Source: Hyphomicrobiales bacterium | GTDB lineage: Bacteria; Pseudomonadota; Alphaproteobacteria; Rhizobiales; Hyphomicrobiaceae | DNA length: 44,329 nucleotides | NCBI GenBank assembly: GCA_003963125.1 | Contig: RXJK01000096.1 | Span: 1-44,329, forward strand | Reading direction: 5' to 3' | Shown here: positions 31,667-40,133 of the stretch, piece by piece | How the letters are laid out: each line of letters opens with the position of its first letter | Position numbering within the stretch: the first letter of the stretch is position 1 | Program-made: the position numbers and the translations under genes | Notes under the pieces: generated by a model | The model's database searches: none | The model's input: the letters and a program-made list of their open reading frames with translations, nothing else | What the model was told of the DNA's origin: nothing

Positions 31667-34600
31667 TCTGCCGCACGATCCCAGCCAAACCGGCATCGCC
31701 CGCATCATCGATTGGTCGGTGCGCCATCCGCTGCCCGTGATAGTGCTCACCCTGGCCATCCTGGTGGCGGGCCTGTTCGCCCTGCGCCACACGCCGCTCG
31801 ATGCCATTCCCGATCTGTCCGACACGCAAGTGATCATCCGCACCGATTTCGAGGGCCAGGCGCCGCAGATTGTCGAAAACCTGGTCACCTATCCGCTATC
31901 AACCGCGATGCTGGGGCTGCCGAAAGCCAAAGTGGTGCGCGGCTTTTCCATGTTTGGCGCCTCGTTTGTCTACGTCATCTTCAAGGACGGCACCGATCTC
32001 TACTGGGCCCGCTCCCGCGTGCTGGAGGCGCTCTCCAAGGTTGCCTCCAACCTGCCGGCGACCGCCAAAGCCCAGATCGGCCCCGATGCCACCGGGGTGG
32101 GATGGGTGTTTCAATACGCGCTCGTCGATCGCACCGGCAGCCATGATCTGGCCCAGCTGCGCAGCCTGCAGGACTGGTTCCTGCGCCTGGAGCTCGCCAC
32201 GGTCCCGGGCGTGGCCGAAGTCGCCAGCGTCGGCGGCTTCGTCAAGGAGTTCCAGGTCCTCGTTGATCCCTTGCGCCTGCGCGCCTACGACCTGCCGCTC
32301 TCGCGCGTCGCCGATGTCGTCAAGGGATCGAGCCAGGAGACCGGCGGTCGCGTCATCGAGCAGGCGGAAACCGAATTCGTGGTCCGCGCCAAAGGCTATG
32401 TCAGCAAGAGCGATGATTTGTCCTCCCTCGTGCTCAAGGTGCACGCGGGTACGCCGGTCACGCTTGCCGATGTCGCGCGGGTTAGCGAAGGCCCCGCCAT
32501 GCGACGGGGTGTCACCGAACTCAACGGCGAAGGAGAGGTGGTCAGTGGCATCGTGATCATGCGCCCCGGCGGCAATGCGCTCACCGTCATCAAGTCCATT
32601 AAGGGCAAGCTCGCCGCGCTCAAGGCCGGCTTGCCCGACGGCGTCGAAATCGTCCCGGTCTATGATCGCGCTCCGCTGATCGAAGGCTCCGTCACTTATC
32701 TCGAGCATAAGCTGATCGAAGAAGCCGTGGTCGTTGCGCTCGTCTGCCTGCTCTTCCTGTTGCATGCGCGCTCGGCCTTCGTCGCGATCGTGACGCTGCC
32801 GCTCGGCGTGCTAGCCGCCTTCATCCTCATGTCCTGGCAGGGCATCACCGCCAACATCATGTCGCTGGGCGGGATCGCCATCGCCATCGGTGCCATGGTC
32901 GATGCCTCCATCGTCATGGTGGAGAACGCGCACCGCAAGCTCTCCGAGCTGGATCCGAACGCCGCGGCCGAGGCCAAGCGCACCGCGCTGCTGGACGCTG
33001 CCAAGGAGGTCGGGCCGGGGCTGTTCTTTTCTCTGCTCATCATCACGGTCTCGTTTCTGCCGGTGTTCGCGCTTACCGGCCAGTCCGAACGGCTGTTCAC
33101 ACCACTGGCCTTCACCAAAACTTATTCCATGGCGGCCGCCTCGATCCTGTCCATCACGGTCGTCCCGCTGTTCATGCTCTGGCTGATCCGCGGGCGCATC
33201 CGGCCTGAAACCGCCAACCCGCTCAACCGCTTCTTTATTGCGCTCTATCGACCCCTGCTGGCTCTTGCCTTGCGCCACCGCTGGCTCACCTTGCTGCTCG
33301 CCGCCGTGGCGCTGCTCAGCATCGCCATTCCGCTTGCGCGTACGGGCAGCGAGTTCATGCCCGCGCTCTACGAGGGCGACCTGCTTTATATGCCCACCAC
33401 CTTGCCCGGCGTTTCCATCACCAAGGCCCGCGAGATCCTGCAGACCACCAATCGCGCCATCAAGCGAACGCCTGAAGTGGAGCTGGTGTTCGGCAAGGCT
33501 GGGCAAGCCGAAACCGCCACCGATCCCGCACCCATCTCCATGATCGAAACCTGGGTCAAGCTGCGCCCGCGCGAAAGCTGGCGTCCGGGCATGACGGTGG
33601 AAAAGCTGATCAAGGAGATGGACAGCGCCACCCGCATGCCGGGCCTGGTCAATTCCTGGGGTAACCCGATCAAGATCCGTCTCGATATGGTCACCACCGG
33701 CATTCGCACGCCGGTCGGCATCAAAATCTCAGGCGCTGATCTCAACATCATCGGCGAAATCGCCGTGCGGGTCGAGGATGCCGTCAAGCAGGTGTCGGGC
33801 ACGCGCTCGGCGTTTGCCGATCGCGTGGTTGGCGCCAAATACCTCGAGATCGAACCCGATCGCGCACGCCTGGCCCGCTACGGCATCGACCTTGCAACCG
33901 TACAAGAGGTGATCGCGACCGCCGTCGGCGGCATGCGCCTGGCCGAAGCGGTGCAGGGACGCGAACACTACGGCATTCTGCTGCGCTACGATCGCCCGTT
34001 CCGCGAGACCATGGAAGACGTGTCACGCATTCTGGTCGCCGCGCCCAATGGCGCGCAAATTCCGCTTGGTGATCTCGCCAGCATCAAGATCGCCGCCGGA
34101 CCGCAGATGATCGTCTCCGAGAACGCACGCCTCAACGGCTGGGTGTTCGTCGATATTGCCGGCCGGGACATCGGTAGCTACGTCCGCGAAGCGCAAAAGG
34201 CCGTTGCCGCCGCCGTCCGCCTGCCGCCCGGCTACGCCATCGCCTGGTCTGGCCAGTTCGAGCAGATGCTGGAGGCCGAAGCGCGCCTGCATATTGCCGT
34301 GCCCGCCACCATCGCCATCATCTTTGTCCTGCTCCTGCTGCATTTTGGCCGCCTCGACCGCACCCTCATGATCATGCTGGCCCTCCCATTCGGCCTCATC
34401 GGCGGCGTGTGGACTTTGTATCTTGCCGGCTATCACGTCTCGGTCGCCGTTGCCGTCGGCTTTATCGCGCTGGCCGGTATCGCTGTGGAAACGGCCGTCG
34501 TCATGCTGATCTATCTTGATCAACAGGTGCGCCGGCAGCCCCCGCACAGCGCAGCGGATCTGCACGCCGCCGTCATGCACGGCGCGGTCTTGCGTGTGCG

Positions 34601-34790
34601 CCCCAAGCTGATGACCGTCTCGGTCATCATCGCCGGGCTCCTGCCGATCTTCTTTACGGAAGGCTTCGGCTCCGATGTCATGCGCCGGATCGCCTTGCCC
34701 ATGGTCGGCGGCATGCTCTCGACGACCGCGCTCACACTGATCGTCATTCCCGTCCTTTATGACCTGTATGAGGGGCGGCGCTTCAAGTGA
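31656..34790 (+). CDS. cusA: HME-family RND transporter (CusA-like, Cu/Ag type)
   Basis: 1044 aa; TM4 signature IAIAIGAMVDASIVMVENAHRKL typical of CusA. Confidence 0.95.
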   Translation: MRPDLPHDPSQTGIARIIDWSVRHPLPVIVLTLAILVAGLFALRHTPLDAIPDLSDTQVIIRTDFEGQAPQIVENLVTYPLSTAMLGLPKAKVVRGFSMFGASFVYVIFKDGTDLYWARSRVLEALSKVASNLPATAKAQIGPDATGVGWVFQYALVDRTGSHDLAQLRSLQDWFLRLELATVPGVAEVASVGGFVKEFQVLVDPLRLRAYDLPLSRVADVVKGSSQETGGRVIEQAETEFVVRAKGYVSKSDDLSSLVLKVHAGTPVTLADVARVSEGPAMRRGVTELNGEGEVVSGIVIMRPGGNALTVIKSIKGKLAALKAGLPDGVEIVPVYDRAPLIEGSVTYLEHKLIEEAVVVALVCLLFLLHARSAFVAIVTLPLGVLAAFILMSWQGITANIMSLGGIAIAIGAMVDASIVMVENAHRKLSELDPNAAAEAKRTALLDAAKEVGPGLFFSLLIITVSFLPVFALTGQSERLFTPLAFTKTYSMAAASILSITVVPLFMLWLIRGRIRPETANPLNRFFIALYRPLLALALRHRWLTLLLAAVALLSIAIPLARTGSEFMPALYEGDLLYMPTTLPGVSITKAREILQTTNRAIKRTPEVELVFGKAGQAETATDPAPISMIETWVKLRPRESWRPGMTVEKLIKEMDSATRMPGLVNSWGNPIKIRLDMVTTGIRTPVGIKISGADLNIIGEIAVRVEDAVKQVSGTRSAFADRVVGAKYLEIEPDRARLARYGIDLATVQEVIATAVGGMRLAEAVQGREHYGILLRYDRPFRETMEDVSRILVAAPNGAQIPLGDLASIKIAAGPQMIVSENARLNGWVFVDIAGRDIGSYVREAQKAVAAAVRLPPGYAIAWSGQFEQMLEAEARLHIAVPATIAIIFVLLLLHFGRLDRTLMIMLALPFGLIGGVWTLYLAGYHVSVAVAVGFIALAGIAVETAVVMLIYLDQQVRRQPPHSAADLHAAVMHGAVLRVRPKLMTVSVIIAGLLPIFFTEGFGSDVMRRIALPMVGGMLSTTALTLIVIPVLYDLYEGRRFK

Positions 34791-34819
34791 ACAGGCAACC
34801 TCAACCAAGGAGACGACCC

Positions 34820-35212
34820 ATGTCAAAACCACTCAACCCATTTGCAGCAGCGCTGCTCGCGGTCTCGCTGATGCCGGCCACGGCATCCGCCGCCACGGCC
34901 ACCTACCACATGCAGATCCTCGAGCCGACACTCAAAGTCGGCACGGCCGTCCCGGTTACCGTGCGCATCATCGACGATGCCTCTGGAAAGCCTGTGACCA
35001 CGGCTTCGATCACGCAGCAGAAGTTACAGATGCTGATGGGCACCATGGTCATGCCCGGCACCATCACGGCGCTGCCGCACACGGACAGCGAAGATTATCG
35101 CTTCACCGCTGATCTCAGCATGCCCGGCGAATGGCAACTCGACCTGGTCGCCCGCATCCCCGACCAGGCAAACGAAACCACGGCCAGCCTGCGCTTTCAG
35201 GCTGTCCGCTAG
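34820..35212 (+). CDS. FixH/YtkA-like periplasmic protein
   Basis: TYHMQILEPTLKVGTAVPVTVRIIDDASGKPV...MPGEWQLDLVARI pattern. Confidence 0.65.
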   Translation: MSKPLNPFAAALLAVSLMPATASAATATYHMQILEPTLKVGTAVPVTVRIIDDASGKPVTTASITQQKLQMLMGTMVMPGTITALPHTDSEDYRFTADLSMPGEWQLDLVARIPDQANETTASLRFQAVR

Positions 35213-35271
35213 TCGCGTGCAGCGTCCAGTCGGCCTAGACGCGATCGCTTTTGTGCCGCGTCGCGGGCGGC

Positions 35272-35733
35272 CTATTTGTCCAGCAGGCGGCGCATCTGCG
35301 CGATCTCTTCGGCCTGGCTCTTGATGATGTTCTGGCACAGCGTGGTCAGTTCGCTGCCTTCGAGCTTGGCCCGCGAACACATCAAGATGGCGCCCGAGTG
35401 ATGCGGGATCATCGAGCGTAGGAATTGCGTGTTGCCGACAAAGGCCTGCGTGCGGATCGCCACGAAGAACAGGATCAGCGCCAGGACGCTCACGCCTGCC
35501 ACGATCGCGTTGAGCCGTTGATCGGGATACATGTCGCGCATCAAAGCCAACTCGATCAACACCATCGGCGCCGTCATCAACCCGGCCATGTACACCTGGT
35601 TGATACTGTTGAGCACATTGGGAAACGCGTTCACCATGGCGTACATCAGGATGTACATGGAAACAAAGGAGAGGGCGGTCATCCCCAACAGGCGCATGTA
35701 GGGCTTGTGGTGGTCGTCATGCGACTTCATCAT
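35272..35733 (-). CDS. Membrane-anchored DUF305-family protein
   Basis: MMKSHDDHHKPYMRLLGMTALSFVSMYILMYAM... FLRSMIPHHSGAILMCSRAKLEGSELTTLCQNIIKSQAEEIAQMRRLL. Confidence 0.9.
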   Translation of the reverse strand: MMKSHDDHHKPYMRLLGMTALSFVSMYILMYAMVNAFPNVLNSINQVYMAGLMTAPMVLIELALMRDMYPDQRLNAIVAGVSVLALILFFVAIRTQAFVGNTQFLRSMIPHHSGAILMCSRAKLEGSELTTLCQNIIKSQAEEIAQMRRLLDK

Positions 35734-36054
35734 TCCACTCTCCTTAATGTCATGGGACACAAGCATGTTGGTTACGCCCGGCTTACGCAGCAGCCGCCGA
35801 GCAGCTTAGATTTCCGGCACATAAAAATTCGATCTGAATGTGGATGCGCCGTCGCTGCGTCGCGCCCGCGCATCCGAATCCGTCTGGCTGTAAGGAGCCG
35901 TGATCGCTGGAACCGGCGCCATCGCCGCTCGGTGTCATAAGGCATGCAGGGGCTCCGCTCATTGCAAGGGCAGCTGAACACATGACGTGTGCAGGGATGA
36001 CCAAGTCAAACGGCGAAGCCCTCTACAGTAGCGCTCCCGCGCGCAGTATTTTTT

Positions 36055-36069
36055 GTAACACCTTGTAAC
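36055..36069 (-). promoter_or_regulatory. GTTAC-N5-GTTACAAAA tandem repeat in the divergent DUF305/Csp region
   Basis: gtaacaccttgtaac on + strand. Confidence 0.6.
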
Positions 36070-36255
36070 TTATGCGAGCGCTGCCCCTCTGCGGAAGGCC
36101 GTATCCCGTCACGCCACCCGGTTTCACATGGCATTTTTATGCCCAGCGCTTGCAGATTAACTGTCTTCCGCGCGCTTTCGTACCGACGCTTGCTCTCTGG
36201 AACGCGCCGATCGTTACAGGCGTTGCGATCACACCCAACTCCAGGAGAATTCCAA

Positions 36256-36588
36256 ATGCATCATCTCGACAAAGCCATGCAGGACTGCATTGCCGCCTGC
36301 CTCAAATGCTACGCGACCTGTCATGGCACGGCCATGGGCCACTGCCTTGAAGCCGGCGGCGACCACACCAAGCCCAAGCACTTTCGTCTCATGGTGGCAT
36401 GCGCCGAGGTCTGTCGCAGCGCCGCCCATGTCATGCTGACCGGCAGCGAACAGCACAAGAAAGTATGCGCTGCGTGCGCCGAAATCTGCGATGCGTGCGC
36501 CAAGGACTGCGAGCGCATCGGCGACATGCAAGCGTGCGTCGAGGCGTGTCGGCATTGCGCGGAGCACTGCCGCAAGATGGCGGCTTAA
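36256..36588 (+). CDS. Four-helix-bundle copper-binding protein (Csp/DUF326-like)
   Basis: Regular Cys pattern CIAACLKCYATCHG...CAEVCRSAAHVM...VCAACAEICDACAKDCERIG...ACVEACRHCAEHCRKMAA. Confidence 0.92.
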   Translation: MHHLDKAMQDCIAACLKCYATCHGTAMGHCLEAGGDHTKPKHFRLMVACAEVCRSAAHVMLTGSEQHKKVCAACAEICDACAKDCERIGDMQACVEACRHCAEHCRKMAA

Positions 36589-36709
36589 TCGCGGTCTGAC
36601 GGCGTCTAGGTTTCACATCGTTTTTTGATGTTCATCCCAGCATGCTGACAGCCGATCGAACACGCGCGTCGCTCAGCCGGCGCTGACAACTCCAGAAAGA
36701 GAGACGTCC

Positions 36710-37042
36710 ATGCTTCGCACCCGTCTATGCCTCATTGCTACCGCCGCCTTGCTCTCTGTGCCCCTCCTGGCGTACGCCCAGCAACCGTCACCGGCTGATC
36801 CGCAGTTCAAGGCTGCCATGGACAAAATGCATCAGAGCATGGAAATGGCCACTAATGCTGACCCCGCCGTGTCCTATGCCAAGAAAATGATCGTGCATCA
36901 CCAGGGCGCGCTCGAGATGTCGGAGGCGGTGCTCCAGCACACGCAAGATCCGACCATTCGCGAGATCGCCCAGAAGACGATGCAGGAACAGAAAAAGGAT
37001 ATCCAGGACCTGCAAAAGTTCGTGAACAAGAAGGGCAAATAA
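36710..37042 (+). CDS. Periplasmic DUF305-family protein
   Basis: Signal peptide plus AKKMIVHHQGALEMSEAVLQHTQDPTIREIAQKTMQEQKKDIQDLQKF. Confidence 0.9.
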   Translation: MLRTRLCLIATAALLSVPLLAYAQQPSPADPQFKAAMDKMHQSMEMATNADPAVSYAKKMIVHHQGALEMSEAVLQHTQDPTIREIAQKTMQEQKKDIQDLQKFVNKKGK

Positions 37043-37079
37043 GCGGGCCGCACGTGTTCAAAAAGGGCCCTTGCGCCGG

Positions 37080-37490
37080 CCTTGCAGCCGGCGCCTTGCG
37101 GGCAGCTCGAGCTGAAATGCCGATCAAGCTGCGTGCGATCGCAAGAACGCGGCGCGCCTTATCGACATAGTAAACCCACGGTGCATTATAACTCGACGCC
37201 GTCGCGCCTGATCTCGATCATGAGAGGCGAGCGGTCCTCGTAACGGGATTCGAGAAACGGCATGGCCTGAATGAACGCCCCCGCTCGTACAGCAGGCTCG
37301 TCCATTCCGGGTTGAGACGACCAAATTCAGTCCAGCGGTCACGCATATCGCGCAGAAACACAGCCACGTCATAGTCCGAGTCAGATTGCGCATCACCACG
37401 CGCGCGTCAGCCGTAAAGCACGACGCGCGTCAGCCGATCGCCGTAGAGGCGCTCAAGGCGGGAGCGGATCTCACGAAGAATGGGTCAACA
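37080..37490 (-). pseudogene. Decayed MNT nucleotidyltransferase / HEPN-like locus
   Basis: ILREIRSRLERLYGDRLTRVVLYG*RARGDAQSDSDYDVAVFLRDM (nonsense in the GS motif), frameshift to AFIQAMPFLESRYEDRSPLMIEIRRDGVEL*, followed by YVDKARRVLAIARSLIG. Confidence 0.65.
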
Positions 37491-37607
37491 GCAACCAAGA
37501 GTACTCCCCGCTACAAGCAATCGCAGCTCGATGACATGCGTCTCAAGTTCCAGCAGCTCAGCGTTGGACTTTTCCGTGGTGGCGAATAGGTCTCAGATGC
37601 TCAGGCA

Positions 37608-37837
37608 TCATTCGTCGCGGAGTTCTAGACGCTTCTCAATGCGGTCAAGGCGGCTTTCCAGTTCCGCAACCTTGCTGCTGGTGAAATTTTCCTGATGCAC
37701 AAGGCCTGCGATGTGCGGATGCGCATCTGCGTAAGCACCTCGGCCAATGTCGAATCAATCCGGTCGAAACGCGCGCTCTGGTCGGCGCGGAGCCGGCGCA
37801 GCAGTTCAATGGTGTGGTTTTCGGCATCCTGTGTCAT
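37608..37837 (-). pseudogene. Small coiled-coil protein split by one frameshift
   Basis: MTQDAENHTIELLRRLRADQSARFDRIDSTLAEVLTQM then, in another frame, HIAGLVHQENFTSSKVAELESRLDRIEKRLELRDE*. Confidence 0.7.
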
Positions 37838-37844
37838 GGTTCCA

Positions 37845-37884
37845 AATATAGCAAATAAACATTAATATTCGAGATGTGAAATAA
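37845..37884 (-). repeat. AT-rich conserved block A (ATATAGCAAATA...ATTAATATTCGAG)
   Basis: Near-copy of the block at 39949-39988; both sit immediately upstream of minus-strand ORFs. Confidence 0.6.
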
Positions 37885-37993
37885 ATACCGCAGAATCAAC
37901 GGATTATCTCTAATTACTCAATTAATATCCTGTTTAAGCCGCTAAGGCATACTGATCCATATTTTCTGCGTAAGCGCGACGGGTACTTTTGTT

Positions 37994-39364
37994 ATGCATT
38001 CTTTGGACCTTCATTCTCAACCTGTGAGCATAGCCACGTCACCGCCTCTTGCCACACGCGCGGCAATCAGCGCGGCGGCTCAGAATATGGCCACGTGGAA
38101 GAACGTGCCGCTCACACCAGAAGAGCTTCCGAGGTTTATCGACATTCTGATCGCGGAGATGGGTCTCGCCCACATCATGTTTGCATGCATGGACCCCGAA
38201 GTTGTCGCCGCGCGCAGCCGGGTCGTCAACCAGCAACTTGATGTCCTAGCGGTCGCGCGCGTGATGGAGCTGGTCGCTGGCGTGGAGGGCAAGGAAAGCC
38301 TGCATGATCCCATCGTCCAGTCGGTCGTAAGCGAGATCATGGGAAGCTTCGAGAAATACACGGACATGACCAACATCTGCTGGCCGCCGACCTTCGAGAT
38401 GGTGGAAGGCCACTATGCCGGCAAGCTGCGCGGCCCGACCGTGGCCTTGCGCGAGGACGGTACGGTCGTGACACGCTGGTGGAAGGGATTGGAGATGCAC
38501 CGTGATCCCTCTGTTGGACCCGCCAGCATCGAAGTGCGGGGCAGCTATCGCCGCGATGAGTATTGGGTCGACGGCCAGCGCCACCGACCCTGGTCGGAAG
38601 GGCCTGCCATCGTGATCACGGACGACATCGAGGGAAAGCAGCGCCGCGAGGTGGCTTATTGGTTTGGGGGACAGCGACATCGCCCGCACACAGAGGGCCC
38701 GGCGCTGGTCACCTCTCACTACGGCGACAATTTCAATCTGTCGGGCGAGGAGTATTTCGAGCATGGCAAATTGCATCGGCCCTCCCATCTTGGTCCCGCT
38801 GTCACGCATTGGGACAGCAGTGGGCGGAAATCGCTTGAAGAATTCCTCGAAGAAGGCGAGCTGCACCGCGACCCGAAAGAAGGTCCGGCTTCGTTCATGA
38901 TCCGCGACCCCGTCACCTTCAAGGAAGCCTGCGACGACGTAACGATCATCCGCTATTGCGTACGCGGACAGAGCCATCGTGACGAGGAAGACGGCCCAGC
39001 GTTCCTGCTGAGAGACAACGGAACCGGCGTGCTGCTGCGGGAACTTTACGACCGCCAGGATCGAGGATACCGCATAGGCGGTCCTGCGGTTGTCGAGCGC
39101 AATACGGAAGGGAAGGTAGTATTTGAAGCGTGGTGCGATGGAAGCGGTTGGTTCAGCCGCGATCCCAGGGAGGGACCTGCGGTCGTCACGCATGACACCG
39201 AAACCGGTGTGACAACCGAAGAATTCATGCAGGCGGGCGAGAAGCCAGGATCCGATTCCATGCCAGCTGTCATCAAGCGCGACCAGAGCGGCAAGGCGAT
39301 CGAGGCGCTTTGTTGGAACGGAAGTGAGTTGGTGCCGTTCGGCGGCCGTAATGCGCACGTCTAG
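37994..39364 (+). CDS. HRxxGPA-type repeat protein of unknown function
   Basis: About ten units such as GQRHRPWSEGPAIVITDD, GQRHRPHTEGPALV, GKLHRPSHLGPAV, GELHRDPKEGPASF, GQSHRDEEDGPAFL. Confidence 0.8.
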   Translation: MHSLDLHSQPVSIATSPPLATRAAISAAAQNMATWKNVPLTPEELPRFIDILIAEMGLAHIMFACMDPEVVAARSRVVNQQLDVLAVARVMELVAGVEGKESLHDPIVQSVVSEIMGSFEKYTDMTNICWPPTFEMVEGHYAGKLRGPTVALREDGTVVTRWWKGLEMHRDPSVGPASIEVRGSYRRDEYWVDGQRHRPWSEGPAIVITDDIEGKQRREVAYWFGGQRHRPHTEGPALVTSHYGDNFNLSGEEYFEHGKLHRPSHLGPAVTHWDSSGRKSLEEFLEEGELHRDPKEGPASFMIRDPVTFKEACDDVTIIRYCVRGQSHRDEEDGPAFLLRDNGTGVLLRELYDRQDRGYRIGGPAVVERNTEGKVVFEAWCDGSGWFSRDPREGPAVVTHDTETGVTTEEFMQAGEKPGSDSMPAVIKRDQSGKAIEALCWNGSELVPFGGRNAHV

Positions 39365-39666
39365 CCTGCCGCACCTTCTAACTCATCCGGGCTTACGTTG
39401 CGAGCACCGTGAATAACACGGAGAAGGCGAAGCGCTTCGTTCGTCTGTTCGAAGAACAGCTTATAGGGCCCGTGCATGACCAGACGAAGGCCGGGGCGCA
39501 GAGTATCCTGATTGGTTCCAGGAGCGCCGGAATTGGCCAGGCGCGAGAGGTGGTGGCCAAGGGAACGGACAAAGCGTCGTGCCACATCAACCCCTGCAGC
39601 GCGCGCAACGTAATCGTGAAGGCAGTCAAGGTCGCGCCGCGCACTGGCCGTTATTTCCAGGCTCAA
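39361..39666 (-). CDS. parE: ParE/RelE-family toxin
   Basis: MSLEITASARRDLDCLHDYVARAAGVDVARRFVRSLGHHLSRLANSGAPG...LRLVMHGPYKLFFEQTNEALRLLRVIHGARNV. Confidence 0.88.
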   Translation of the reverse strand: MSLEITASARRDLDCLHDYVARAAGVDVARRFVRSLGHHLSRLANSGAPGTNQDTLRPGLRLVMHGPYKLFFEQTNEALRLLRVIHGARNVSPDELEGAAG

Positions 39667-39926
39667 CCGCTTGATCGGGCGTCTCCGGCTGCAAGAATGT
39701 CGGCCACTAGCTCGTCGGCATTCGCGTAGCGCGTGACGCGCCCGGCGGCGACATCCGCATCGGCTTCCGCAATCAGGCGGCGGAGTTGTTCAGCATCGGT
39801 CTGCATGACGGCCAGCGCATCCAGCGCCGCGTTCATGACCGCCTCCGGGCTCTTGAATCCTCCCGCCACCATCTGGCGGCTGATCTTGGCGGCAATGTCA
39901 TCGCCCAAGTTGAAAGTCGTGGTCAT
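39663..39926 (-). CDS. parD: ParD-like antitoxin
   Basis: MTTTFNLGDDIAAKISRQMVAGGFKSPEAVMNAALDAL ribbon-helix-helix-like start; overlaps the parE start. Confidence 0.85.
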   Translation of the reverse strand: MTTTFNLGDDIAAKISRQMVAGGFKSPEAVMNAALDALAVMQTDAEQLRRLIAEADADVAAGRVTRYANADELVADILAAGDARSSG

Positions 39927-39948
39927 AGACACCTCTTTTGAATGCATA

Positions 39949-39988
39949 ATATAGCAAATACATATTAATATTCGAGCGCTGAAATTAT
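39949..39988 (-). repeat. AT-rich conserved block B (ATATAGCAAATA...ATTAATATTCGAG)
   Basis: Near-copy of 37845-37884. Confidence 0.6.
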
Positions 39989-40133
39989 CTCATATAAATC
40001 AAGCATTTGAGTAGGCTCGTTGAATTAAGCCTTATTAATAAAGTGCCCGGTACAATAGCCCATATTTTGAAGGGTATTGCAGACCCATGATTGCTTTTGA
40101 ACGCCATGCTTCTTTCCATTGCGGAGCCGTGCC

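Noticed and set aside
31899-32765. 288-aa minus-strand ORF
   Set aside because: Antisense to the cusA-like gene; shadow ORF.
35768-35785. ggttacgcccggcttacg as another GTTAC-type site
   Set aside because: Spacing is 11 rather than 10 and the second half is CTTAC, so it does not match the consistent pattern.
38246-39358. 370-aa minus-strand ORF
   Set aside because: Antisense to the HRxxGPA repeat gene; the + strand frame shows clear protein repeats, so the antisense frame is a shadow.
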